A stretch of 52,014 nucleotides of DNA from Bacteroidales bacterium. GTDB lineage: Bacteria > Bacteroidota > Bacteroidia > Bacteroidales > F082. How positions within the stretch are numbered: position 1 is the stretch's first letter; every line of letters starts with the position of its first letter. This document shows positions 32,932 to 43,900 of the stretch, in pieces. The translations under genes were made by a program, and so were the position numbers. The stretch covers positions 1 through 52,014 of the forward strand of contig JAFXLL010000006.1 in the NCBI GenBank assembly GCA_017531225.1. The letters are read 5' to 3'. The notes under the pieces are model-generated. The model had not been told where the DNA came from. It did no database searches and was given only the letters and a program-made list of their open reading frames with translations.

Positions 32932-33905
32932 TGGATTTGCTAGACCGTTTCAACGGATTGAGAGCCCTTGTAGTGGGCGACGTGATGATCGATGCCTACA
33001 CGAAAGGTGTGGTCGAGCGGATGTCGCCTGAGGCTCCCGTGCCCATTGTCAACGTGAAGTCAAGCTTCGATCGCTTGGGTGGAGCGGCCAACGTGGTGCT
33101 CAATCTGAAGTCATTAGGAGCGGTCCCTTACGTGTGCTCAGTGATTGGTGACGATCCGTATGGCGAAAAGCTGTGCCAACTTTTGTTGGAACACGGCGTG
33201 GATGTTGGTTGCTTGGTTAAGAGCAGACAACGGCGCACGACGGTCAAACACCGTGTGTTCAATGGCGATAAGCAGGTGCTGCGCATCGATGAGGAAGATA
33301 TTTTTGATCTGACTGATGATGAGCATCAAGCACTCTGGGAAGTCATTGCAAAAAGGCTTGACAGCGAACCTTTCGATGTCATCATCCTGCAGGATTACAA
33401 CAAGGGAGTCCTTACGGAAAAGATGATTCAGGCGATTGTTGGTTTGGCACGGCAGAAAAACATTCCCGTTGCGGTCGATCCCAAAAAGAAGAACTTCTTC
33501 GCCTATCAAGGCGTGACGCTCTTCAAGCCCAATGGCAAAGAGCTTCGCGATGGTCTCGGCGTTCACGCCGAGACCATCGACGAACTTCGTCAGTCTGCCG
33601 TCGTGCTGCAACATCGGCTAAACTGCCAATACCTGATGGTCACCCTCTCTGAACAAGGTGTGATGATATTACATGACGGATCCTCCCACCATATCCCTGC
33701 CCATCCCAGAAACATCGTTGACGTTTCAGGAGCGGGTGACACGGTGCTTAGCGTAGCAGCATTATGTCTGGCTCTGAAGGAAGATGCGGAGACCATCGCC
33801 GCTGTCGCTAACCTCGCTGGTGGACTGGTTTGTGAGGAAGTAGGAGTGGTGTCAATCGACAAGGAAAGACTACGCCAAGAGGTCAAACGTATCCGTCATG
33901 AGTGA
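32931..33905 (+). CDS. rfaE1: D-glycero-beta-D-manno-heptose-7-phosphate kinase (RfaE domain I)
   Basis: A 324-residue PfkB-family sugar kinase: VVGDVMIDAYTKGVVERMSP, the first signature GGAANVVLNLKSLGA, and the C-terminal ATP/catalytic signature DVSGAGDTVLS. The EAPVPIV and RVFNGDKQVLRIDEED blocks mark it as the HldE/RfaE kinase that makes heptose 1,7-bisphosphate for LPS core. The adenylyltransferase half present in enterobacterial HldE is absent; it must be encoded elsewhere. Overlaps ubiE by 8 nt. Confidence 0.9.
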   Translation: MDLLDRFNGLRALVVGDVMIDAYTKGVVERMSPEAPVPIVNVKSSFDRLGGAANVVLNLKSLGAVPYVCSVIGDDPYGEKLCQLLLEHGVDVGCLVKSRQRRTTVKHRVFNGDKQVLRIDEEDIFDLTDDEHQALWEVIAKRLDSEPFDVIILQDYNKGVLTEKMIQAIVGLARQKNIPVAVDPKKKNFFAYQGVTLFKPNGKELRDGLGVHAETIDELRQSAVVLQHRLNCQYLMVTLSEQGVMILHDGSSHHIPAHPRNIVDVSGAGDTVLSVAALCLALKEDAETIAAVANLAGGLVCEEVGVVSIDKERLRQEVKRIRHE

Positions 33906-34617
33906 TCAAAAGGTCGTTACCGAGATGTTTGACGACATCTCGTCACATTACGATTTCCTAAACCATTTGCTTTCGTTTCAGATCGACAAGATTTGGAGAC
34001 GCAAGACCTCACGGATTGTCGCTTCGCACCAGCCCACGGCCATCCTCGACGTGGCTACCGGCACGGCCGACCTCGCCATCCGCATGGCCAAGGACATTCC
34101 TGTGGCAAGCATTGTCGGCGTGGATCTTTCGGAAAAGATGCTTGAAATCGGGAGACAAAAGGTCAAGCAAGAACAATTGGAACAGCGCATTAAGCTGATG
34201 ACGGCCGATGCCAAGGCGCTTCCATTCGAAGATAACCACTTTGCTGCCGTCACCGTGGCCTTTGGCGTGCGCAATTTTGAGCATCTTGAAGCAGGAATTC
34301 AAGAAATGATCAGGGTGTCGAAAAACAACGGCTTAATGGCTATATTAGAGTTTTCTCATCCCAAAAATGGAATCGTCAAAGGACCTTACCGATGCTATTC
34401 CAAACACATCTTGCCTAAGGTGGGACGGGCGTTTTCAAAGCATTCAGAAGCCTATTCTTATCTGCCTTCATCCATCGAAGCGTTCCCTGAAAGTGGCGAT
34501 TTCGTCCAACTGCTGAATCGGCTTGGCGTAGATGAGGTCAAAGAAGAGAGGTTTTGTGGCGGGATTGCTACCTTATATCATGGGGCCGTCCAAAAAAAGC
34601 CTGCTAATCCACAATAA
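33898..34617 (+). CDS. ubiE: Demethylmenaquinone methyltransferase (UbiE/MenG)
   Basis: A 239-residue SAM-dependent methyltransferase: MFDDISSHYDFLNHLLSFQID, SAM motif I ILDVATGTADLAIRMA, DLSEKMLEIGRQK, AVTVAFGVRNFEH and SYLPSSIEAFPES, all typical of UbiE/MenG. It methylates demethylmenaquinone in the last step of menaquinone synthesis, the main respiratory quinone of Bacteroidota. Overlaps the heptose kinase gene and lies 40 nt before the PorT-like gene, a common arrangement in the phylum. Confidence 0.95.
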   Translation: MSDQKVVTEMFDDISSHYDFLNHLLSFQIDKIWRRKTSRIVASHQPTAILDVATGTADLAIRMAKDIPVASIVGVDLSEKMLEIGRQKVKQEQLEQRIKLMTADAKALPFEDNHFAAVTVAFGVRNFEHLEAGIQEMIRVSKNNGLMAILEFSHPKNGIVKGPYRCYSKHILPKVGRAFSKHSEAYSYLPSSIEAFPESGDFVQLLNRLGVDEVKEERFCGGIATLYHGAVQKKPANPQ

Positions 34618-34657
34618 ACAATTATATTCCCACGTTATACCGACTAAAATCTGAATC

Positions 34658-35467
34658 GTGAAAAAAGTTCTCACCATAGTACTTATACTTATCCTTTCGC
34701 TGGTTGGCGTTTCAAACATGCAGGCCCAAACCAGAAAGATAATCTACTTGCAGAATTATGACAATGCGCCGTACCACTTCGGCTTTCTGTTGGGCGTGAA
34801 CTATATGACCTACAATGTGACCCTTCAGGATAACTATCAGAGCATTGACCGTCCAGCGACCCAACTCCCGCAGAACTATCGTCCCAGCAATCCTTTGGAT
34901 CACACCTATCGGATCGTTGGCATTGAGCCTCTCAGTAACTGGCGCAATATGGGTTTTTCTGTTGGTGTCATTGGTGATAAAAGGCTTGGCGATTACTTCA
35001 ACCTGCGTTTAATACCCACCCTGTCCATCGGTCCTCACCGTAACATCGTTTACCGCTATTACCTTGACGATAACGATAAGGACATTAAAACCGTTGAGTC
35101 AGAGGATATAAATTCCAATTTTGTCGAGTTCCCGATTCAGGTCAAGTACCGTTCCAAGAGGTATAATAATATCGCGGCGTACCTTATTGCTGGTGTCAAT
35201 CCACGTTTTTACCTGAGCCGCAAGAAGCACCAGATGAATAACGATGAGCCTGCTTTGTTGCAAACCAATAGGGGAGACCTTGCATTGGATCTTGGCGCAG
35301 GCTTCGACATTTACAACCAATGGTTCAAGATGGGCATCGAGATTAAGATGAGTTTTGGCTTGTTTAACGTCCTGAAAACCGACGAGGTCTCGATGAGCAG
35401 TTTATATAATGCACCATTTAAAGAGGTGAAAAACAAGCAGATACAAGTTTCTTTGACTTTTGAATAA
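34658..35467 (+). CDS. porT: PorT-like outer-membrane beta-barrel protein (T9SS component)
   Basis: A 269-residue outer-membrane protein with a signal peptide (residues 1-23, ending SNMQAQ) and an eight-stranded-barrel pattern (FGFLLGVNYMTYNV, GFSVGVIGDKRLGDYFNLRL, TLSIGPHRN, LALDLGAGFDIY, ending IQVSLTFE). These features and the position after ubiE match PorT, a protein required for type IX secretion in Bacteroidota. The start codon is GTG at 34658. Its presence fits the T9SS-tagged proteins at 44290 and 45786. Sequence conservation in this family is low, so assignment is by motif and context. Confidence 0.82.
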   Translation: MKKVLTIVLILILSLVGVSNMQAQTRKIIYLQNYDNAPYHFGFLLGVNYMTYNVTLQDNYQSIDRPATQLPQNYRPSNPLDHTYRIVGIEPLSNWRNMGFSVGVIGDKRLGDYFNLRLIPTLSIGPHRNIVYRYYLDDNDKDIKTVESEDINSNFVEFPIQVKYRSKRYNNIAAYLIAGVNPRFYLSRKKHQMNNDEPALLQTNRGDLALDLGAGFDIYNQWFKMGIEIKMSFGLFNVLKTDEVSMSSLYNAPFKEVKNKQIQVSLTFE

Positions 35468-35487
35468 AATTTTTTTGACGTGTTTTG

Positions 35488-35517
35488 TTGTAGGTATGAA
35501 AAAAATATCTAATTTTG
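35488..35517 (+). promoter_or_regulatory. Promoter of tRNA-Glu
   Basis: TTG at 35488-35490 and TAATTTTG at 35510-35517 are separated by 19 nt, matching the Bacteroidota -33/-7 layout. The tRNA begins 38 nt after the -7 box. Confidence 0.75.
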
Positions 35518-35555
35518 CAGCGTCAAAACGAAACCTCTAAGGCAAGTTAGACCGT

Positions 35556-35629
35556 GGTCTCTTCGTCTAGTCTGGTCAGGACGTCAGGTTTTCATCCTGG
35601 TAACTCGGGTTCAAATCCCGGAGAGACTA
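35556..35629 (+). tRNA. tRNA-Glu (anticodon TTC)
   Basis: A complete cloverleaf: acceptor GGTCTCT (35556-35562) with AGAGACT (35622-35628, ending in a G-U pair at the first position), discriminator A, D-arm GTC/GAC, anticodon stem TCAGG/CCTGG with loop TTTTCAT and anticodon TTC at 35591-35593, and a T-arm TCGGG-TTCAAAT-CCCGG. CCA is not encoded. It has its own promoter and a terminator directly after it. Confidence 0.96.
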
Positions 35630-35630
35630 C

Positions 35631-35657
35631 AAAGCCCGCCAACAGCGGGCTTTTTTT
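35631..35657 (+). terminator. Terminator of tRNA-Glu
   Basis: GCCCGC (35634-35639) pairs with GCGGGC (35645-35650), flanked by AAA and a run of seven T. Confidence 0.93.
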
Positions 35658-35658
35658 A

Positions 35659-35666
35659 TATCTTTG
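35659..35666 (+). promoter_or_regulatory. -7 promoter element of lplA, giving a leaderless transcript
   Basis: TATCTTTG (TAnnTTTG) immediately follows the tRNA terminator and ends only four bases before the lplA ATG at 35671. The predicted transcript start falls at or within a few bases of the start codon. Confidence 0.65.
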
Positions 35667-35670
35667 CAGC

Positions 35671-36636
35671 ATGAAAAAACTACAAGTCATCGTCAGCAAC
35701 CAATACGATCCTTTCCTCAATAGGGCTGTGGAACAGTATCTCACCGAGCATCAAGAGGAAGGCGTAGTTACCATGTATCTGTGGAAGAACCAGCAGACGG
35801 TCGTTATCGGCTACAACCAGAATCCTTATTCGGAGTGTAATGTACAGCTGTTGCTGGACGAGGGCGGTCATCTGATGCGTCGCGGTACAGGTGGTGGTGC
35901 TGTCTATCACGACTTGGGTAACATCAACTTCTCGTTTGTTGCCGACAAAAAGCTGTATGACGTTAGGAAGCAACTCTCCGTCATTCAGGAGGCTTTGCGT
36001 AGCTATGGCCTGCAAACCGAGATTTCTGGTCGTAACGACCTTACCTGTGAAGGGCGTAAATTCAGTGGCAATGCCTTTGCCAAAGGTCAGCGAAACGACC
36101 TTCATCATGGTACCATCCTTATTAAGACTGATGGCGCTATGATGATGCGTTATCTTACCGTCGACAAAGCTAAACTGCAGAAACACGGCGTGAAGAGCGT
36201 GGCCAGTCGTGTGGTCAACCTCAGCGAACTTGTACCTGAATTGACTTCGGAGAATATCAAACAACCGCTTGTCGCATCGTTTGAAAAGGTCTACGATGGT
36301 AAAGCCATCACGCTTGATTTTGACACCTTGGCTAATACTAAAGAGGTACAGGCTATCCGAGAGCATATTGCTTCGTATGACTTCCTTTTCGGCCGATGGA
36401 GACAATTCAAAACCACGAAAAAGGCCCAGTTCCCTTGGGGTAACGTCGACATTGCCCTTCATGTTGACGAGGCTAAAGCACTCATCACTGAAGTGCAGAT
36501 TGCTTCGGATTGCCTTGACACAGATATCGTCGACCAAGCTGAAAACATGCTGAAGGGGTGTAGTACCAAGCAGATTCCTGCTTTTGACGAAAGCAATGAA
36601 ATCCTTCGCGATATTGTCAACTTGATTTATTGTTGA
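35671..36636 (+). CDS. lplA: Lipoate-protein ligase
   Basis: A 321-residue ligase that activates lipoate with ATP and attaches it to lipoyl domains of 2-oxoacid dehydrogenases and the glycine cleavage system. Family landmarks are LNRAVEQYLTEHQ, the lipoyl-binding RRGTGGGAVYHDLGNINFSF, GRNDLTCEGRKFSGNAF and HHGTILI, followed by a C-terminal accessory domain from about 245. ATG 35671 is the start; the frame is open further upstream only because it crosses the tRNA gene. miaB follows after 20 nt. Confidence 0.92.
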   Translation: MKKLQVIVSNQYDPFLNRAVEQYLTEHQEEGVVTMYLWKNQQTVVIGYNQNPYSECNVQLLLDEGGHLMRRGTGGGAVYHDLGNINFSFVADKKLYDVRKQLSVIQEALRSYGLQTEISGRNDLTCEGRKFSGNAFAKGQRNDLHHGTILIKTDGAMMMRYLTVDKAKLQKHGVKSVASRVVNLSELVPELTSENIKQPLVASFEKVYDGKAITLDFDTLANTKEVQAIREHIASYDFLFGRWRQFKTTKKAQFPWGNVDIALHVDEAKALITEVQIASDCLDTDIVDQAENMLKGCSTKQIPAFDESNEILRDIVNLIYC

Positions 36637-36656
36637 ACCTACTTTTCTCAAGATCA

Positions 36657-37973
36657 ATGAAATACTATCTCTTGCCTTTCGGATGCCAGATGAACCTTAG
36701 CGACACGGAACGCGTGCGCACAGTGTTGCAGAAGATGGGCTACACTCCAACTGACAAAGAAGAGGAAGCCGATATCATGGGCATCATCGCCTGTTCGGTG
36801 CGACAGAAAGGCATCGACAAGGTATATGGCCGCATCGAGAAGTGGAATGCCATGAAGAACCGCAAGAGTGTCATTACTTTCGTGTCGGGATGTATCCTGC
36901 CTGCCGATAGAGTGCGTTTCCTCAAGCTGTTCGATTTGGTGTTCACCATGAACGAACTGCCTCAGTTGCCTGAGATGATTCGTCAGTACGGTATCGTCAC
37001 GCCGGCAGCATTGAAAGATGTGAATCCATCGGCCAATATGGATCCTTTCTGGGAGATTTGTCCCATGCGTGCTTCTAGCTTTGAGGCTTATATCCCGATT
37101 CAGAACGGTTGCAACAACTTCTGCACCTATTGTGCTGTGCCATACACACGAGGAAGAGAGGTGTCGAGGCCTTCGGAGGATATTCTGAACGAAGTGAAGG
37201 AATTGGTGGAGAAAGACTACAAGAGCATCACGCTGCTGGGACAGAATGTCAATTCATATGGCTTGGACAAGAAAGGGGAGGAGATCAATTTCGCTGAATT
37301 GCTGCACCGCATTGGTGAGTACGGAAAGGCTTCTGGCAAGGAGTTCTGGGTGTATTACACCGCACCACATCCCCGCGACATGGAAGATGAGATCATCGAG
37401 GTGATGGCGCAATACGACTGCTTGGCCAAACAAATCCATATCCCGATCCAATCAGGTGACGACGTGATGCTTCAGCGCATGAACCGCCACCACGATCTGG
37501 AGCGTTACCGCCATATCATCCAAACCATTCGTCGTGTGCTGCCCACGGCAACTATCTTTACGGACATCATTGTGGGCTTTACCCATGAAAGCGAGGAGGA
37601 GTTTGAGAACACCCGCAAGGCTATGGAGGAGTTCAAGTACAACATGGCTTTCATTGCTCAATACAGCGTACGTGAAGGAGCTGTGGCTTCCAAGTGGGAG
37701 GATGACGTACCCAAGGAGGTGAAACGTCAGCGTTACCATCGCCTTACCGAGGAGTTGATGAAGCATTCGTTGGTCTACAATCAGGCTCTGGTAGGCACTA
37801 CAGTGAAGATGTTGGTAGAGGATTATGACCGCAAGAGCGGTTACCTCACCGGTCATACCGAAGGCAAGATTGTGATTCGTATACCATCGCGCGATGAGAG
37901 CTATATCGGGCAGATCATCGAGGTGAAGGTTGTTTCAGCAACAGCCTTGTCCATCGAAGGCTGCCCGATATAG
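36657..37973 (+). CDS. miaB: MiaB-family tRNA methylthiotransferase
   Basis: A 438-residue radical-SAM enzyme, probably the one that methylthiolates i6A37 in UNN-decoding tRNAs. Auxiliary-cluster cysteines are Cys10 (PFGCQMN), Cys46 (IIACSVRQKG) and Cys79 (VSGCILP); the radical-SAM motif is CNNFCTYCAVPYTRGREVSRP near residue 155, and a C-terminal TRAM domain covers about 375-438. The QMN motif points to MiaB rather than MtaB or RimO. The usual NTC before the second cluster cysteine reads IAC and the following region is divergent, so a MiaB paralogue with another substrate is possible. Convergent with the RHS gene, only 11 nt apart. Confidence 0.8.
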   Translation: MKYYLLPFGCQMNLSDTERVRTVLQKMGYTPTDKEEEADIMGIIACSVRQKGIDKVYGRIEKWNAMKNRKSVITFVSGCILPADRVRFLKLFDLVFTMNELPQLPEMIRQYGIVTPAALKDVNPSANMDPFWEICPMRASSFEAYIPIQNGCNNFCTYCAVPYTRGREVSRPSEDILNEVKELVEKDYKSITLLGQNVNSYGLDKKGEEINFAELLHRIGEYGKASGKEFWVYYTAPHPRDMEDEIIEVMAQYDCLAKQIHIPIQSGDDVMLQRMNRHHDLERYRHIIQTIRRVLPTATIFTDIIVGFTHESEEEFENTRKAMEEFKYNMAFIAQYSVREGAVASKWEDDVPKEVKRQRYHRLTEELMKHSLVYNQALVGTTVKMLVEDYDRKSGYLTGHTEGKIVIRIPSRDESYIGQIIEVKVVSATALSIEGCPI

Positions 37974-37984
37974 GCGCAGTCTCA

Positions 37985-40900
37985 TTACCAGAGCGTATTT
38001 CCGGTTCTAGATCCAAAGTGGAAATAGGATTGTCCCTGTCTGTCAAGCACTTTAAAGTAAGGTGAGTCACCTTTGCATAGGAAGTCGTGGGCAAACTGGT
38101 TCTGGAAGACGTTCCTGATTTGCTCGTTGTTGGCTCCTACAGCTAAAGGCCCATATCCGACATAGAAGACTCCTGCTCTGTACTGATTGGGATCCTCACC
38201 GTTGGCTCCAATGGTATAGGTCTCTCTACCTCCAGCACTTTCGTCATAGTAAGGACTGTCTACCGTGGGGTCGAAGATGGTGCGTCGATACTTGTGGTTA
38301 ACGCCAGGATTTCCAGTGAATAGATTGACTCCGACTTCGAATAGCCCGACCCTTATTCTGGCGGCTGCCGTGCGATACCGATCGCCTCCATCGGCGGCAA
38401 AACCCATTAGCAAGTGGTCGCCAAGGTGGAACATGTAGTCGTTTTCATAAGTGATACTCCAAGAAGGAGTCCCGAGGATAATGGCGTTGGTGGTTTGCTT
38501 TGTTTCACCTTGATAGAAAGATGTTCCTGAAATACCGAGGAATCCCAAGAAACACCACTCCATACCGGTTCTATATTCCATGCCGCTATAGCTGTTATCA
38601 AAGTATTGTCCATAATAGGTGATTCCGCCATGAAAACGTGCAGATACGGGAAAACATTTTGGCACGCCAAAGGAACAGTCGAAGCCAATACCTAATTGAC
38701 TATCAGACAAGTGTAGATCCATGTGGATTGCGATTGGAGAGATGTATTTTTGGAATTCGTATCCGGCATCTGTGAAATAAATATAATAAAACAACTTCAG
38801 TACGCTTTCTGTAATTGTGTTTCCATCAGGATCAGTGTAGGTTAGCGGATTGTTAAAACAATACGCGTATCGGTTGAGGTTTTGCGTGAATTCGGGCGAC
38901 TGTATGTTGTTGTCAGGGCTGAGCATGGAGGAAGTGATGGGATCGTAAAGCCTTCCATTCATGTTGATAAGCCCCATGCCTTTGATGTGCTCGTGTCCTG
39001 TGAATCCTCTGTCGAACATCAGATTGTCGGGGTCATCACATTGTCCCCATACATCAAAACGGGTCTCTTGCTCGATGTTTCCTTGACTGTCGGAGATGGT
39101 TGTCCAACTTCCCAAATGGTCCTTGTGGACATAGTGCAAGGTCGTCGTTCCGTTGACGGATTCCGCAACAGCAAACACACCGTTGGGTCCTGATAGTAAG
39201 GTCCTGATTGTTGAACCGCCATCTGGTGTAGTGATAAACTCGCAGTTACCAACATAGGTCTTGTTCCGGGTCTTTCCGTTGATGTTTTCCACTGTCTTGA
39301 TGCGTTGATGACCGTAGCCGTACTCAAATGAGACATGGTTGGTACCTTCGGTAATGTGAGCCACTTTGTCAAAAGCATTGAAGGTAAGATCCATTCGCTG
39401 TTGCGGAAAAATGCCATTCGGAGCTTGAACGGATTTGACGGCGTGTGGACGACTGCCGGAATAGTCGGCATTAGAGAAGACCATTCCATCGGCGTTGTAC
39501 TTCTCGGTCATACGACCTAATTCATCATAAACGAAATGACTTGATCCCTTATTGTCGGTCACTCCAGTCAGGCGATTTAGATTATCGTATGAGAAACTTT
39601 CCGAAAACGAGGTTTTGACATCACTACGGCAGGTCATATTGGAATACCTGTCATACTGGTATTCGTAATCCTGGATGGTTTGTCCATCATAAATTGTTTG
39701 GATGGATGTCAGGCGATTGGACTTGCTGTCATAGCCGTAATGGGTGATATAGCCATTCCCCGTGATACTTAGGGTGGGTTGCATCATGGCGTTGGTTTCA
39801 CTAATTTTCCATAAGTCGCTTGATTGGGAGTCCATAATGCTTCTCAAATAGCCATCAGAGGTATAGCAATAGTTGACTTCGAAATTGGATGGATGGATGA
39901 TTCTGGCAATTCTTGAAGCGTTATCGTAATAATAGTTGGTTTGGTAGTTTGTTCCAAATAGATTCTCAGTCATTTTGCTTGGTCTGAGCAACTCATCGTA
40001 TTCGTAATTAATGGTTTGATTTGGATAAGTAATGCCCATTAGCAATCCGTACTGGCCTTTCTCTTGTCCGTAATGCCATTCGGTCGTGCTGGCTGAATTT
40101 GTTGTGGCATCAGTCTCCACTCGCCTGATGGCTCTTCCGAGCTTGTCGTAGGAGTAAGTGGTCTCGTCATGTTTAGGGGAAATGCTTTTAGTCAATTCGT
40201 TGAAAGCGTTGTACTCGCAAGTGGTTATTCCGTAGTTGGGGTCACTAAGGGAAATTCGGTTGCCCAATGCATCATAGACCATTTCAATTTTGGTTTCGTT
40301 TCGCCCTTCTATTTGGAACCATTGGGTCCTACCAGCTGCATCGTAGTCATAGATAACGCTATTGCCATCCGCATCAGTGCTTTGCATGAGTTTACCGATG
40401 ATATTATAGGTTTTGGATTCAGTTCGTTCAGGATAGCCGGGGACCTTAAAGGAAGTGCTTCGGATATATCCGTTATATTGAATGGTTTCATAGGCACCGT
40501 CAGCATGAGTGATACGGTTTATCCGATTGTGGTTGTCATATTCATATTGGATAGAAGATGGCGTTTCATTGATTCTATGAGGGTATGACTTTTCATTGAT
40601 TCTTCCCAGCGCATTGTATTGGTAATCCGTTAATAATAGTCCGCCGTCCATGTCGTAACTTCTCGCTTGGACGATTTCGCCAGTCATGTCGTAGTAGGTT
40701 ACTTTTGTGGGTCGTCCCGTTTTTTTCTCCCATCGATAGTATTTGTTGTCTCCCCATCGCATGGCTTCACATGATACCGTGCCGTCAGGATGATAGGTCT
40801 TTTTCGTGATGCCAAACGGGTCTTGCTCATGCCTGGTTTCCAAGTTGTTATAGTCGGTTTCTGATATACAGTAACTATAGACGGGGTGGTATTGATATCG

Positions 40901-43900
40901 AGTAACTTGATTCAAAGCGTCGGTTTGCCGTGTTAATAGGCGTTTGCCGTATGTCAGGCTATACTCATAAGAGACGTTTCTTGGAGCCAGAGTGTCGTTA
41001 GGAGTACTGATGGTCTTTGATATAATATTACCAGTGCCATCATACTGGAAAGATGTCATAGTTGTCAATCGATCTTCAGGATGGATTCCGTCGTTGGGAA
41101 TACTGAGGATGGATTGGATGCGGTGTGGCTTATTACTGAAGTAGGAAAACACCTGCTGGCGACTGATGTCAGCATAATTACCATTTCGATGAAGGGTCTC
41201 TGTAACTGTTGATGGCTTGTTAATGAGCCAATGCGTAAGGTCGTTCGGTTCATAGTCCGTTTGGACGATTTGTTGGTATTCGCAAAGACTTGCGGAATGG
41301 ATTTCCGGATTTCCCGTGATGCCTTTGATTTGGTTGGTAACACATATCACGTTGTCGTATTGCAGGATATATGAACAATTGGTGTTTACAGCAACTTCTT
41401 GGATTTCTCTTTTGGTGAGATTTCCAGGATGGTCGACATCGTATTCGTCTTTGGTGATTTTTGAGATGGGGAAGAATACTTTTGTGTTTCCGAGATGTAG
41501 GTACAGTGTGTTAGTGTAAGTGGATTTTGCCACTAAATGTTCACTGCCGTCATAAACGGATTCCATGGATGCCATCATGTGAAGCGTTTGGTCTTCAAGT
41601 ATAACATCGAATTGTCGAATGGTGTTTTGTTGCAATTGGTTGTTGCAATAGTCTGCTTGACGTGTTTTGCTGAATCCAAGAACTCCCTTCCCTTGGGTGT
41701 TGATCAGGGCGCCCTCATAAAAGCATCTTGTTTCGATAGGCTTGTTTTTAATGTTGTATTTCGTGACCTTGCGAAGCGCTCTGAGGGGAATGCCGACGCA
41801 ATGGGTATGAAGGCTGAGGTTTGATGAAGGGCTGTAAAGTCGATAAAAATCGTTATTGCTTGGGTTGGTGAGATTGGGCATCAGGTAGTCGTATGTGAAT
41901 TCCGTAAAGCGTCCGAATCCATCGGTTATTCTTTGAACTTCATGGCGCCGAGTCATGGGTGGCAAGAATGAGATGGTGTTGTTACCTAGATAGGATATCC
42001 CTTCTTTCCCAAGGAAATTTCCAAGACAAGTAGCCATGTTATCGTATAGATTGAAGAGCTGCGTACTGACGCGTTGGTTGTTGGCAAAAGGAGCGCTGTC
42101 ACCGTTTGCTCTTAAAGGCCCGTAAAAAACATAGAAAACATTGTCATGGAATAAGCCAAGGTCTGAACAGCCATTTCCATCAAAGTCAGCTACTTTTATA
42201 AATTGGCTCGTGTGATTTGGCTGATCCAATGAAAACAGGTAGTCACCGGGAGAGCTATAAGGGAAAGTATCTGGGAGTGAAAATGTCACTCCGCTGATTC
42301 CCAGTTGGTTGGATAGGTATATCGTCCATGGACTAGAATTGCTTGAGTTGTAGAACAATGCATCGATGAGTCCATCTCCATTGTAATCGCCAGGGAAACA
42401 ATCGCTCCAATTTGTAGGAGCGCCGCTATAGGTATCGACAAAGCAGTATGAGCCGCTGTTTGTAGTCCGTACTTGTGCTATCCCTGTGGAGCCATCCTCT
42501 TTTTGGTATAGGATCTCGGTAATACCATCACCATTGTAATCGGCTGGATAGAAACGATTACCAGAAAGACTCTCAACGAAGGCTCTTAGTTTGAATTTGT
42601 CACTGGACGCATCATAGGTCAAGAGTTTTGAATTATAGGTTTGGTCGTTAGTTATTGCCTGGATTAGGATAGAACACTTTCCTTCGCCGAAGTAGTCACC
42701 TACCAGATGCGTGTCGATTAAGCTATGTGGAATTTGGAAGGCAGGTGTCTGGTAGGCTTTGAATGTTAGTACTCCAGTGGATCCGAATTGGCTTAAATAG
42801 ATTGTTGACGAGAGTATGTCAGGATTGCCCAAGATACGCCGGTCTCTGTTTGATAACAGGATGTCGTCATAACCATCTCCGTTGAAGTCGGCAACGTAGA
42901 TCCAGCTGATATCCTCGCTTAAAGGTAGGACTGAGTTGAGACTGAAGGTGGCATTGCCGTTCACGCCCCTGTTGACGAATATATAGGCGTTGGTGTATGA
43001 GCCATCGCTGTTGGGTTGGGTGACAACCACGTCGGAATAGCCGTCGCCATTGAAATCACCGCAGAATTTTACAGCGTTGATAAATGCGTCGCTGATGCCG
43101 TTTGTGGTGACGTTTACCTTGACATCGGCACCTGATACAATGTGATAATTGTTGCTCCCCCATTTAATCTTGGTTGAGTTGAGGTGTTTGTCACCAGCAG
43201 ATAATCTAACCTCAGAAAGAAGATGGTAGGGATAACCATTAGTTGGGGCAGGTGATTTATATGTAAACTGATAAGAATACATGGGGTTGTCCCCGTTCTT
43301 TATGATTATACCGGTTAGAATCTTTTCTTGGCGGAAAAGGCGATTTCCATAATATGCAAGCTCGATGTCGCTACGGTCGTTGTATTGGAATTCGACTGTA
43401 AAAACAGGCGAGATGCTATTATTGGCATTACCAGAGTAGGTGATGCTTGAAAGTCTATAGGTGTTCGGTTCATTGCAGTAATGATATTCTATGTAATTCC
43501 CATCACGGTCCACGACCTTCTTCAAAAGCCAAGTGGTTATGTAATTTTGGCTGTTCATCAACCCTCTTGAATCACTTGTAGTGCCATAGTACAGGGTTTT
43601 ACCGTCAGCAGTCCAGACTTTAAAGAAGGCTGTACCTGCGATTCCAGCTTCTTGATAAGAGGTGATTTTGGTCAGTTGGTCTTGCTCGGTACGATATGAA
43701 ACGCCGCTGGCGCCATAATCGCCATCGCTGGTCTTCATAAGACGTTGACCGTCGAGACAAAAACGGTCATGGATGTAGTCGACGCTATAAGTGTATCCGT
43801 CATGGTATCTGGTGCATCCTGTCCTGGTGATGGATGAAATACCTTTAAGCGTCCATGCCCAACCGAGTAATCCATTATGACTTTGATTGTTATATAATAT

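Noticed and set aside
35554-35670. Possible upstream GTG start for lplA
   Set aside because: The extension would translate the tRNA-Glu gene and its terminator; ATG 35671 gives the normal LplA N-terminus.
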